From Larimichthys crocea (Eukaryota > Chordata > Actinopteri > Sciaenidae), in contig NC_040026.1 of NCBI RefSeq assembly GCF_000972845.2, positions 1,542,526 through 1,606,525 of the forward strand: DNA of 64,000 nt, written 5' to 3'. The notes beneath the pieces are model-generated. The model did not search any database. It had not been told where the DNA came from and worked only from the letters and a program-made list of their open reading frames with translations. Numbering within the stretch: position 1 is the stretch's first letter; each line of letters starts with the position of its first letter. Positions 48,600 to 59,771 of the stretch are shown here, piece after piece. The position numbers were made by a program, and so were the translations under genes.

Positions 48600-49020
48600 C
48601 TCTCTCTATCTGCATGTGTGGTTCCCACCATAAAGCATAGAGGAAGAGGTGTGATAGTGTGGAGGTGCTTTGCTGATGACACTGTTGGTGATTCACTTAA
48701 TCAAGGCACATTTAACCAGCATGACTACCACAGTATCCTGCAGCAACATGCCACCTCATCTGGTTTGTGCTTAGTGGGACCATCTTGGTTTTTCACTAGG
48801 ACAATGACCCTAAACAAACCGTCAGGCTCTATAAAGAATATTTAACCAAGAAGGGGAGTAAAGTGCTGAATCACAAGACCTGTCCTGACCTAGACCTAAT
48901 TTAGATGTTTGGGATGAGTTGGACTGCAGAGTGAATGAAGAGCTGCTAATAAGGACTCCACATGGAAAGTCCTGTCAGGACTGTTGAAAACTGTGTGAAC
49001 CTAAACGAACTACCTGTTTC
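48600..49020 (+). mobile_element. Tc1-like transposase remnant
   Basis: Translation gives TIKHRGRGVIVWRCFADDTV, matching the Tc1 block VKHGGGSVMVWGCF. A decayed DNDPKHT-like region follows (GACAATGACCCTAAACAAAC) and then WDELDC-like sequence. The ends cannot be defined and the frame is broken. Confidence 0.65.
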
Positions 49021-49781
49021 TATTTGATTTTATGGTAAAGTGGTAAAGAGGCATGATTCATTTAAATGCTGCAACTTTCTTTTTAATATACAAGTTAAAT
49101 CTCACTTACACGCAAACAGACAATACAGTACAGACTTACACACTTATCTTGTTGCACACTCCAAACTTTATTCTGGTGTATTAATGTCTTTACACCACCA
49201 CTGCCACCTTAAAGGTGTCAGTTTTGTAGATTTTTAAATTTTTGAAATTTTATATTCAACACACATATAATCAGTGTAAACATTTTACAGCAATAAAAAA
49301 CGATTCAAATCAAATGCATTTTTTATATTTCAGTGTTATGAAGCTTGTAGAAAGAAATCAAATTTAAAAGAGGAAAATATAAAATTAAACAAGAAAAAGA
49401 CATTATATATTTATATTATATTTAAATCTTAGTACTCAGCATAGTACTGGCCATAATTGAAATGAAATGGAGGAACAATACAAAAAGATACTGTGGAGGG
49501 GGCATGGTGCATCACCTGTAGGTGGTGGTGTGGGGCGGGCTCAGGAGAGCAAGAGGAGTCAGAGCACAGAGAAAGACTGGAGAACACCTCCACTCAGACT
49601 GCAGCAACAAGGGAAACCAGAAGCCAGCGAGTGTTTGGTGTTTTGCCTGGCGTGCCCACAGTACCAATAAAAAAACACAGCGTGATCAGTCTGAAGTGTA
49701 TTTTATAATGTTTACATATTTGTTTGTCATTTTCCCTCCCACTTTTGTCAGTTTAATTATTTTAAAAAATTTTTTTTTAGA

Positions 49782-49952
49782 TTAGTTTTTGGGCTTTTTA
49801 TGCCTTTAATGATAGTACAGCTGAAGGGGCAGAGAGAGGGGGAATGACACGCAGTAAATAGCCGTCCGATTCGAACCGGGGCCAGCTGCAGTGAGGACTG
49901 TAGCCTCCACACACAGGGCGGTCGCTTAACCCACTATGCTACCGACCACCCC
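49782..49952 (-). mobile_element. tRNA-derived SINE, minus strand
   Basis: Read on the minus strand it begins GGGGTGGTCGGTAGCATAGTGG (A-box-like), with GGTTCGAATCGG as B box (about 49870-49881). A body ends in ATTAAAGGCATAAAAAGCCC, the tail of a common fish SINE. Confidence 0.75.
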
Positions 49953-50240
49953 ATGTCAATTTAATTAATTACTTAATTATTTAATTAATTATTTTAGCTT
50001 TAATTTCAGGAGTTTTTATTTCACAGTATCAACATGGCATTTCAACATCCAGTTTCCTTTCACTTTCATTTTCTTTTTAATATTTTATTTTGGTCATGAT
50101 CATCCTATGTATTAAAATAGTTTACTTGCCATTTTCACTTGCCAGTTTTTAAATCCAGATAATCCTCTATTTCTCTTCCATTCTCTTTCATCCTCTAGGA
50201 TTGTCAGGCACTTTTACCAAACATCACTTTACAAGCCGTC

Positions 50241-50691
50241 TGTCATGGTTTGGTTCTGTCTGTTTTGTGCTGTTATTTTTTCCCTTTTGGTGCTCTTTGT
50301 TTCTCCCCTCCCCCTTCCTGTTCTCTTGCAGGTGCAGAGGTGTGATTGGCTCCTCCCTTTCCCTGCCTACAGACTAACCTATCAGCCTATCAGCTTCTTC
50401 CCTCTCCCTTTTAGGCCTGGCTTTCCCAGACATCCAGTGAGTATTATTCCCCATGAGCTCCAACCGCATGTCTGGTTCCTTTGTTCTCCCGAGAGAGGAT
50501 TCTTTGCCTGAAGTTTTCCGCCTGTGAAGGTCGCTTTATGTTTGGTTTTTTGTGGACATTGGCCCATTGCAGTGCCTATCTACTTGTTTGATTTGGATTT
50601 TTGTGGACTTTGCAATATTAAAAGTGACTTTTGGTTAAACACCTTCTCGTAATCTGTCTCTGCTTCGGGGTCCTACTCTGGTCTTATAACA
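50241..50691 (+). repeat. 5' LTR
   Basis: 451 nt. Relative to the 3' LTR it lacks GCCA at about 50438. A TTTTAGG TATA-like box lies near 50409-50415, and ATTAAA at 50617-50622 is the likely poly(A) signal. Confidence 0.9.
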
Positions 50692-50692
50692 G

Positions 50693-50703
50693 AATACTCT
50701 GGC
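50693..50703 (+). promoter_or_regulatory. Self-priming primer-binding site
   Basis: AATACTCTGGC, starting two bases after the LTR, is the exact reverse complement of GCCAGAGTATT at 54317-54327 in the 3' LTR, the predicted 5' end of the transcript. Tf1/sushi elements prime with the first 11 nt of their own RNA, the same length. Confidence 0.75.
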
Positions 50704-50708
50704 CAATT

Positions 50709-51571
50709 ATGGACCCCGCAGAGATACAGAAGGTAAAACAAGCCATCTCCTCACAAGGTGCACTTGTCGGCCAGCATGAGAACGCCCTGTCGGTGATGGA
50801 CAAGGATGGACATGGACAAGCTTCTCCACCTGTCCACCAGCATGACTCAGCTTGACCAACGACTCAACCAGGTCGCGACTCAGCTCTCAGCTCTGGCAGA
50901 CCCCGTTCCTCCTTCAAGTCTGCCGGTTCCTGTTCCCCCTGAAGCAGCCTCCCCGGCCCAGCCTAACAATCCACGTGAGCCATTCATACCCACTCCTGAC
51001 AGGTACTCTGGAGAGCTAGGGTCATGTAGCCAGTTCCTTTACCAGTGTTTTCTAGTTTTTGACCAGCAGCCTTTGACTTATTCCTCTGACAGATCCAAGA
51101 TAGCCTTTGTTTGCAGTTTGCTCTTTGGTAGGGCTTCGGCTTGGGCCCTGGCTATGGCTAATGCTAACTCTCCCGCCTGGCAGTCCTATCTCCTATTTTG
51201 CAGTGAATTGCGTAAGGTTTTTGACCACCCTCTCCAGAGTAAGGAGGCCGGGAATAGACTTCTTTCCCTGCGACAGGGCTCACACTCTGTAGCTGATTAC
51301 TCTGTGGAATTTCGCATTCTTGCTATAGAGGCCGGTTGGGATGAGAAGGCCCTTCAAGGAATTTTTATGCGTGGGCTCAGGGAGGAACTCAAGGATGAGC
51401 TAGCTGCTCGTGATGAGACCTCGTCACTAGAGGAACTAATCTCCTTGGCCATCCGTTTGGATAACCGCTTATGTGAGAGACGCAGGGAAAGAGCAGCTAG
51501 CTCCCGGGTCCCTCTGCCGTTGCCCAAGCCCTTTCGACTCCCTGGTTCCCTGCAACCCCATCCCCTCCAGG
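50709..51571 (+). pseudogene. Gag of Tf1/sushi-like retrotransposon, frameshifted and truncated
   Basis: The reading begins at ATG 50709 (MDPAEIQKVKQA) and shifts frame near 50805, where a GATGGACA word is duplicated. It continues open to 51571 with a capsid-like region ([72 protein letters not shown]). This pattern is shared by sushi gag and by the mammalian PEG10/RTL genes derived from such elements. The CCHC zinc-knuckle end is missing because the LINE-derived block begins at 51572. It cannot make a complete capsid protein. Confidence 0.85.
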
Positions 51572-53029
51572 ATGTTTATCTCTTTATTTAGATTCAATCG
51601 GCTTGTTCACTCATATGGCATTGAATTGATAATCTAATAGTCTTTCCACAGAAATCCTCTTCTGTCTGACCATTTTTAATAACTTTGAGTTCATACTACT
51701 ATATAAGCCTTTGTGCAGAAACTTACAGTTGTTTATCTTATAGATAGCTCTTCCTTTAGCCCCTCACAAATAGATCATCTTGTTGATAGTACTACAGGCT
51801 CATTATGGACAAACTCTAGACTCTATTGCACCTCTGTAAAAGAAGACAATTAAACAGAGGAGGTTAGCACCGACAAAGGACTCATCTCTGTACTTGTCCT
51901 TGACCATGAAATTCTTTTACAGGACTGGAACATCAATTGGCATTAAAGGAACCACCCTAAGCTGGTTAAGTCGTATTCTTTGATCGATCTCAGTTTGTTC
52001 ACGTCAATGATGAATCCTCATGCATACCAAAGGTTTCATGGACCACAATCTATAGGACCACTTCTATTCAGTTTATATATGCCTCTTTAGGGAACATTAT
52101 TAGGAATCACTCCATTAATTTTCATTGTTATGCCATGGCAACACCACTTATATTAATTAAGCTGATGAAACAATAATTTAACTAAACCAAGCATGCATTA
52201 AGGATATTAAAAGTTAGATGACCTACAATTTTCTGATGTTAATCAGACAAAACTGAAGTTTTGTAATTGGACCCAAACACCTCAGAAACTCTTTTCTTGA
52301 GACTTAGTTACTTTAGATGGGATCACCCCTGGCCTCCAACTCCACCATAAAGAATCTTGGAGTGTGTTTGATCAGGATTTTTCCCTTAACATCACACCTA
52401 ACAAAACAAATTCGAGACTGCATTCTTCCACTTACGTAACATCGCTAAAATCAGAGCATTGTGTCTCAAGCGGATGCAGAAAAACTAGTCCACACATTTG
52501 TTACTTCTAGGCTGGACTATTGTAACTCTTTGTTATCAGGCTGCTCTAATAAGTCTCTAGGACATTGCAGTTAATTCAGAATGCTGCTGCACGTGTTCTT
52601 GACAGGAACCAGATCAGAGATCACATCTCTCCATTTGGCTTCCTTGCATTGGCTACCTGTTAAATCTAGAATAGAATTTAAATTCTTCTCCTTACTTACA
52701 AAGCTCTTCATTGTCAGGCACCATCATATCTAAAATAGCTCATAATACCTTACTACCCCTCTAGAACACTGCGCTCTCACGGTGCTGGTTCCTTGTGGTT
52801 CCTATAGTTTCCAAAAGTAGATTGGGAGCCAGAGCTTTCAGCTATCAGGTCCTCTTCTGTGGAACAAACTAACCATTCTGGGTTCAGGAGGGCAGCACGG
52901 TCAACACTTTTAAGAATAGACTTAAGACTTTCCTTTTTGATAAAGTCTATAGTTAGGGCTGGCTCAGGTCATCCCTTAGTTATGCTGCCATAGGATTAGA
53001 CTGACGAGGGACTCCCCCTCCCCTCTCTA

Positions 53030-53088
<59 letters not shown>

Positions 53089-53802
53089 TTCATTAAGTGC
53101 TGTTCACATGAAAGCTTGTTAGACGGGCGGTGTGTGTGTGTGTGTTTGGTGTTTGTTATTGTGGAGTGTTGTGCTGCTGTTGCCGCCTTACTACGAAGGC
53201 TTCCTAGGGCATGCAGACGGCTCACTGAGGATGCAGCGTATTGGATCATCTCTCTCTGTGTCTCTCTTTCAGGGTTATCATAGTCAGGCACATAATGTTG
53301 AAGATGTAGTCTCATCTCAAACCCTCTCTCTATCTGCATGTGTGGTTTCCACCATAAAGCATAGAGGAAGAGGGTGTGATAGTGTGGAGGTGCTTTGCTG
53401 ATGACACTGTGTGATTCACTTAATCAAGGCACATTTAACCAGCATACTACCACAGTATCCTGCAGCAACATGCCACCTCATCTGGTTTGTGCTTAGTGGG
53501 ACCATTTGGTTTTTCACTAGGACAATGACCCTAAACAAACCGTCCGGCTCTATAAGAGATATTTAACCAAGAAGGGGAGTAAAGTGAAGTGCTGAATCAC
53601 AAGACCTGTCCTGACCTAGACCTAATTTAGATGTTTGGGATGAGTTGGACTGCAGAGTGAATGAAGAGCCTGCTAATAAGGACTCCCCATGGAAAGTCTG
53701 TCAGGACTGTTGAAAACTGTGTGAACCTAAACGAACTACCTGTTTCTATTTGATTTTATGGTAAAGTGGTTAAAGAGGCATGATTCATTTAAATGCTGCC
53801 AC
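51572..53802 (+). repeat. Second copy of the 46,827-49,080 block
   Basis: Collinear with 46827 to about 49080: LINE RT part, LINE 3' end, CT repeat, 42.4-kb unit, Tc1 remnant. It shares the internal LINE deletion of that copy, so the two are duplicates. Differences are mainly one- or two-base gaps. Confidence 0.9.
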
Positions 53803-54118
53803 TTATTCTGAATTTTTATCTGAATTTGCAGAATTTGCATCAGGCTTGATCCTTAAAACAGATAAAGTAATTATTGTAGGTGATTTTAACATTCATGTGG
53901 ACAACCACAGTGATAGTCTTAGTACTGCTTTTATCTCTCTATTAGATTCAATCGGCTTCTGTCAAAGTGTAAAAAAAAAACGACTCATTGTCTGAACCAC
54001 ACTCTTGATCTTGTTCTCTCATATGGCATTGAAATTGATCATCTAATATCTTTCCACAGAATCCTCTTCTGTCTGACCATTTTTTAATAACCTTTGAGTT
54101 CATACTACTGGACTATAA
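53803..54118 (+). mobile_element. Third L2-like LINE fragment, abutting the 3' LTR
   Basis: The endonuclease segment IIVGDFNIHVDN is present. Unlike the copies at 46.8 and 51.6 kb, this one retains about 50 nt (CTGTCAAAGTG to CTTGATCTT) missing from both, so it is an independent insertion. It ends exactly where TGTCATGG of the LTR begins. Confidence 0.8.
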
Positions 54119-54573
54119 TGTCATGGTTTGGTTCTGTCTGTTTTGTGTTGTTGTTTTTTCCCTTTTGGTGCTCTTTGTTTCTCCCCTCCCCCTTCCTGTT
54201 CTCTTGCAGGTGCAGAGGTGTGATTGGCTCCTCCCTTTCCCTGCCTACAGACTAACCTATCAGCCTATCAGCTTCTTCCCTCTCCCTTTTAGGCCTGGCT
54301 TTCCCAGACATCCAGTGCCAGAGTATTATTCCCCATGAGCTCCAACCGCATGTCTGGTTCCTTTGTTCTCCCGAGAGAGGATTCTTTGCCTGAAGTTTTC
54401 CACCTGTGAAGGTCGCTTTATGTTTGGTTTTTTGTGGACATTGGCCCATTGCAGTGCCTATCTACTTGTTTGATTTGGATTTTTGTGGACTTTGCAATAT
54501 TAAAAGTGACTTTTGGTTAAACACCTTCTCGTAATCTGTCTCTGCTTCGGGGTCCTACTCTGGTCTTATAACA
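54119..54573 (+). repeat. 3' LTR
   Basis: 455 nt, keeps GCCAGAGTATT at 54317-54327 with a TTTTAGG box 24-30 nt upstream, and ends ATAACA before CCGTC. A short (ATC)n follows. Confidence 0.9.
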
Positions 54574-54884
54574 CCGTCATCATCATCATCATCATCATTG
54601 TTCTTCTCTTAAACTCTCATACATTCACCAAATAACATCACAAACTCAAACACTTCAGTCATTGTGAGTCATTCACATCCTTTAGCTTACTTCATTTCAG
54701 TATGTCATTTAACAAAAGATCACATTTCCAACACAAAAGAAGGCAAACAACAAAATGATACTCATTCTCTTTTTTTCCACAGAAAGACTACAACATCAGA
54801 GACAATTGGATGATGGAGCAGATTTGAATACCCCTCAAAATGATAACTCTGGTCTATCTTTTAATTTAATAGATCATGTTTTCA

Positions 54885-55168
54885 CAAGGCAAGGAGGTTC
54901 CTGGTTTGAACCTGGCTGGGGCCTTTCTGTGTGGAGTTTGCATGTTTCCCTGTGTCTGTGTGCCTTCTCTATGGGGTACTCCAGCTTCCTCTCACAGTCC
55001 AAAGACATTTGCTTAACAGGTTAATTGGTGACTCTAAATTAGCATGTAGGTGTGAATGTGAGCATGGCTACTTGTCTGGGGTGTACCTCTCACCATAAGT
55101 TAGCTGGCACAGGCTCCAGCCCCACCTTGACCCTGATGAGGACAAGCGGTTACAGATAATGGATGGAT
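54885..55168 (+). mobile_element. Common fish interspersed repeat
   Basis: Contains GGTTCCTGGTTTGAACC, GTGTGGAGTTTGCATGTT, GGTTAATTGGTGACTCTAAATT and GACAAGCGGTTACAGATAATGGATGG. The same family lies at 61890-62170 in the opposite orientation. The family name is not certain. Confidence 0.65.
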
Positions 55169-55169
55169 G

Positions 55170-55970
55170 TTTTATTCTCACAGGTGCTTGGCTTCTTTCA
55201 TGTCATAATGTGAGTCACTCAAGCTCTATATACATTTCTGCAAATACATCATTTATCCACACTATCACATTATGAGATTATTATTTTTAGGAGCTGGTCG
55301 ATGGAGGTTCATAGTAATCTCTATCTGCCACACCCTGCCAGGGCCAACAACACAGAAGATGAAGAAAGGCAACATGAAGGAACCAACCTCAGCATCATAG
55401 TTTCAATCTTTCACCACAAGGGGGCAGTCTGGCAGCATGCCAGTGAGCTTCATGAGCCCACCTCCCTCCTCTCCTGTCAGGGGAAAAAAAGCCACATTCA
55501 CTGCCTTGTGTTCTGCTAACGAATTGTTCCAGCGACAGATCCACCCTGAAATGAATTTTTGTCGCAGTTCCTTTGAAAGTGAATCCACATTCAGAGAGGT
55601 TGCAGCTTGAGCACCGTGAGGTCGGGATGATAGCTCCCTTTTCCCTGCCTCTGATGTGCTGTTGCAGGTGGATTTCTGGGGAAAAACTCCTCATAACATG
55701 AAATGCATTATTTTTTCTCACCCACTCACATGATACACTGAACAATTTCCTGTGTTGTACCAAACACAGACATGTGTAAGGCGGCAGAAGAGGATCACAG
55801 GTTCACTTCTCTCTGATAGGATTTAGTGTAATAGGAAGACAGTGAGAGCTCGTCCTCATCGCTTCAGCATTACAGCTGCATTTATCGCTGCAATTTTGCC
55901 CTCGGCTCCACCAATCTACTAAGCTGAAGGCTATAAACAGAGTGTCAGAGTGTGTGTGTGTGTGTGAGAG
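55170..55970. other. Gene-free stretch
   Basis: No recognised gene or element; short frames on both strands have no family resemblance. Confidence 0.4.
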
Positions 55971-55973
55971 AGA

Positions 55974-55974
55974 G

Positions 55975-56010
<36 letters not shown>

Positions 56011-59000
56011 GTTTTTATTTGTCAATTTCTTCACATGTACTTGACATACAAAGGAATCGAAATTACGTTTCTCACTTTCCTATGCGTTTACATAGACAAC
56101 AACAACAACAGTAGTAAAGTGCAAGTTCACAAGACAAAACAAGACGAAGCTAAGTTAAAATAAATAAGTAAAGTGCAGTGGCTTAAGGCTACTGTTTACC
56201 TAGTGTTGCTAAAACCAGGTATGACAAGACAAGATGCAAGACGAGATAAGACAAGACAACACGGAATGTGTGCATTTAGAGGTAGTTATTGTAAAAGTGA
56301 TGGCTAGTGCAATAAAAATATAAATATACAGCAGCATGTGAGTGCAATTTTTCAATGCAGAGTCTCAGTTTAGGTAAGGTGGGGTGGGGGTGGTTGGGGG
56401 GGTGAGAGTCCAGTTTTGGTAAGGTGGGGGGGTGAGAGGTCCAAGTTCCCTAGATTTCCATAGACTCTGGCTGGGGCTGAGGGTGAGGGTCTCAGTTTTA
56501 GGTAAAAAGGGGGGGAGGGGGGGGATGAGAGTCCATGTCCCCTACCTAGACTTCTCCTGCCAGCCTGGTGTTCCTTCTGGCTGGGGCTGAGGTGAGGATG
56601 CGGAGGGGGGGGAGTTCAGCAGTCTCACGGGTGGGAGGGGGAGAGAGTTAAGCATCTCACGGCCTGGTGGACGAAGCTGTTGTGAGTCTGGTGGTGCGGG
56701 AGCGGAGACTCCTGTACCTCTTCCTGGAGGGCAGAGGCTGAAACAGACTGTTGCAGGGTGACTTGTATCCTTGACGATTGTGATGGCTTGCGGGTGAGGG
56801 CGGGTGGTGTAGAGGTCTTGCAGGGATGGGAGTGGTACACCAATTATCCTCTCAGCTGTTCTCACGATGCTTGTAGAGCCTTCCTGTTGTATTCAGTGCA
56901 GCTCCCGCCCCACAGGTGATGCGCAGCGGTGAGGATGCTTTCAATGGTTCTCTGTAAAACGTGGTCATGATGGGTGGTTGAGCACTTGCCCGCTTCAGTT
57001 TGCGCAGGAAGTAGAGACGCGGATGTGCTTTTCTTGGCCAGTGATGCAGTGTTGGTGGTCCAGGAGAGGTCATCACTGATGTGCACCCCCAGGAACTTGG
57101 TGCTGCTCACCCTCTCCACTGCAGTACCGTCGATGGTCAGTGGGGGTGTTGGGTGTGGCCTTTCTGGAAGCTGACAACAATCTCTTTGGTCTTGCTGATG
57201 TTTAGCAGGAGGTGTTGTCTTTGCACCATCTGGTCAGAAGCTCCACCTCTTTCCTGTAGTGGGTCCGTCGCGTTGGTGATGAGCCCACCAGTGTCGTATC
57301 ATCTGCAAACTTCACGAGGTGGTTGGAGCTGTGGGTTGGTGTGCAGTCATGTGTGAGCAGGGTGAAAGGAGGGGACTGAGAACACAGCCTTGTGGGGCCC
57401 CTGTGCTCAGGGTGATGCTGCCTGAGATGTGTTGCCAACACGCACCGCTTGGGGCCTCTGGCTGAGGAAATCCAGCAGCCAGTTGCAGAGGGAGGTGCTG
57501 AGGCCCAGTTTGTCCAGTTTGCAGATGAGTTGTTTGTGGTATTATGGTGTTGAACGCTGAGCTGAAGTCATGAACAGCATCTCACATATGAGTCTTCTTG
57601 TCCAGGTGGGTGAGCGCTGGGTGGAGGGCAGAGCAAATTGCGTCGTCTGTGGATCGTTTTGCCTGTATGCGAACTGGTACGGGTCCAGGCTGGGGGGCAG
57701 GGTGGATTTTATGTGTGACACGGACTAGTCGTTCAAAGCACTTCATGATAAGGTGTCAGTGCACAAGGACGTAGTCGTTGAAGCAGGATGGGATGATTCT
57801 TTGGCACAGGTATGATGGTGGCAGTTTTGAAGCCTGGTGGCACAGTGGCTTGCCTCAGGGAGGTATTAAAGATGTCTGTAAAAACATCTTTCAGCTCCTC
57901 TGCACAGTCTTTCAGCACCCTACCAGGGATGTTGTCTGGGCCCGCTGCTTTCCGGGTGTTGATGGCGGAGAGTGTCCTCTTCACGCTGGCAGCACAGGCA
58001 CAGGGGCTGGTCGTGCGAAGGTGGTGGTGTTTTCTGTGGGCGAGTGGTGTTCTGTTCCTCAAAGCGTGCAAAGAATCTGTTTAAGTTGTTGAGCAGAGTG
58101 GTGTCGCTCTCACAGCTTTGTGATGCAGTTTGTAGCTGTAATGGCCTGAATGCCCTGCCAAGGCTCTGTGCATTCTTGCTGTCCTTAAAGAGGGAGGTTA
58201 TCTTGTTTGTGTACTCCTGTTTTGCTTTCCTGATGCCACTGGACAGGTTGGCTCGCGCTTTTCTCAGAGCTGATTCATCCCCAGCTTTGAAGGCCTTGTC
58301 TCGGGCCTTCAGCAGCTATGGACGTCTCCTGTTAGCCATGGCTTCTGGTTGGCTCGGGTGGTGATGCTCTTGACGTGGGTCACGTCGTCGATGCACTTGG
58401 TGAGTGTAGGAGGTCACAGTGTCGTGTTATTCTTCAACATCTAGTGAGGCAGTTGTAGGTGGCTGCTTCCTTGAACATTCCCAGTCCGTTGCTCAAAGCA
58501 GTCCTGTAGGGCTGAGGTCGCCTCCTGTGGCCACACCTACTTCTTTCAGAACAGGTTTGATGGCTTTCACTCTCTGTCTGTATGCAGGCATTAGCATAAT
58601 GGTGAGGTGACAGAGGCGCCGAGGTGGGGGAGGGGGGTGGCTTGTATGCTCCTTTGTGCTGAGTGTAAACACAGTCCAAAGTGTTGTGTCCTCTTGTTGG
58701 AAAGTGGATTGTTGAGGAAATTTGGGAAGAACAGTTTTTGAGATCAGCATGGTTGAAATCTCCAGCAAGGATGACGAAACCGTCTGGTTGTGCTGTTTTT
58801 GTGTTCACTGATGGCCTGGTACAGTTCATTCAGCGCCGCGCTTCTGTTGCTGTTGTTAGTTGGGGGGATATAAGTAGCAACCAGCAGGATCGAACCTATC
58901 TCCCTTGGCAAATAGAAAGGGCGACACCTCACGATCATGAACTCCGCCAGAGGTGAGCAGTGTTTGTATACCACATTGACATCTCGGCACCACTCTTCGC

Positions 59001-59605
59001 GGATGTAAACACACACGCCGCCACCGTGCGTTTCCCTCCTTCTACGAGAGCCCTGTCGGATCTGTAGCAAGTTAGCTGCTCCAGTTGTATCGCGGAGTCG
59101 GGGATGTTGTATTAAGCCATGTTTCAGTGAAAACTAGCACACAACAGTCACCCCTTTTCGGTTTGCTGATCTCAGAAGTCGAATGTCATCCATTTTATTG
59201 TCCAGTGATCGTACGTTCGCCAGAAGGATAGATGGAATGGCTGGACGAGTTGGATTAGCCTCTAGCCTAGCTCGGACACCTCCGCGCTTACCTCGCTTCC
59301 TCTGTCCTAGCACACCGCTTCCGACGCCTCCTTTCCAGGGGAGGGGTAGCAGGCGAGTCCGGTGAGTTAGCAGGCCCAGCGTAGCAGTCCCAGTTCCCTT
59401 AGCGAGTTCTCAAATTCCGTGTTCAAAACTTGGCAGATCTGGCTTCTTCGAAGTGTGGAAGAAAGCCCGTCGACTGTACACATATTCCGACGTAGACTGA
59501 CAGGAAAAACTTTCAGACAAACACTTTTTGACGAACAAAACAACGCATTGTTGGGAGAGCGTGAGGTCGCTGCGTCTACACGCGCCGCCATCTTTTAAGG
59601 TGCGA
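55974..59605 (-). mobile_element. Near full-length Rex1/Babar-like LINE, minus strand, broken
   Basis: Transcript order runs right to left. The 5' start is GATGGCGGCGCGTGTAGACG (about 59590). ILLANVRSLDNKMDDIRLL follows near 59200. Endonuclease pieces GGGVCVYIREEWC (about 59010) and VILAGDFNHADL (about 58760) come next. RT follows: INTRKAAGPDNIPGRVLK (about 57950), LTHDCTPTHSSNHLVKFADDTT (catalytic FADD at 57293-57309) and VERVSSTKFLGVHISDDLSW (about 57110). The C-terminal RIIGVPLPSLQDLYTTR lies near 56830. The 3' end is an AATAAAAAC stretch and a (TGAT)n tail at 55974-56010. Many frameshifts break the frame. The clade call is by residue pattern within the CR1/L2 group. Confidence 0.8.
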
Positions 59606-59679
59606 ACCCTTCAGCAACTGAACAGGTTAAGAGAGACTTCATACAAGTAGAAAGAGACAAAAAAAACGCAAATAAATGC

Positions 59680-59771
59680 AAAACAACTACAAAGAGACTC
59701 AAAAACAACTACAAGAGCGCTCAAAACAACTACAAGAGAACACTGGGGGGGGGGGGGGGGGGGGGGGGGGG
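59680..59771. repeat. ACAACTACAAGAG tandem repeat and G27 run
   Basis: Three to four copies of an ACAACTACAA(A)GAG-type unit precede 27 consecutive G residues (59745-59771). Confidence 0.9.

Larger units (their letters stand above)
50241..54573 (+). mobile_element. Tf1/sushi-type Ty3/gypsy LTR retrotransposon with replaced interior
   Basis: Two LTRs (50241-50691 and 54119-54573), both TG...CA, are flanked by the 5-bp target duplication CCGTC (50236-50240 and 54574-54578). A gag frame follows the first LTR, but protease, RT, RNase H and integrase are absent and no polypurine tract precedes the second LTR. Between gag and the 3' LTR lie a copy of the neighbouring LINE/Tc1 block (51572-53802) and another LINE piece (53803-54118). 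The LTRs differ by about three substitutions and one 4-nt gap, so insertion is recent. The self-priming PBS supports the Tf1/sushi group. Confidence 0.85.

Noticed and set aside
57733..59070. Several minus-strand frames as separate genes
   Set aside because: They are consecutive pieces of one frameshifted LINE polyprotein with endonuclease and RT motifs.
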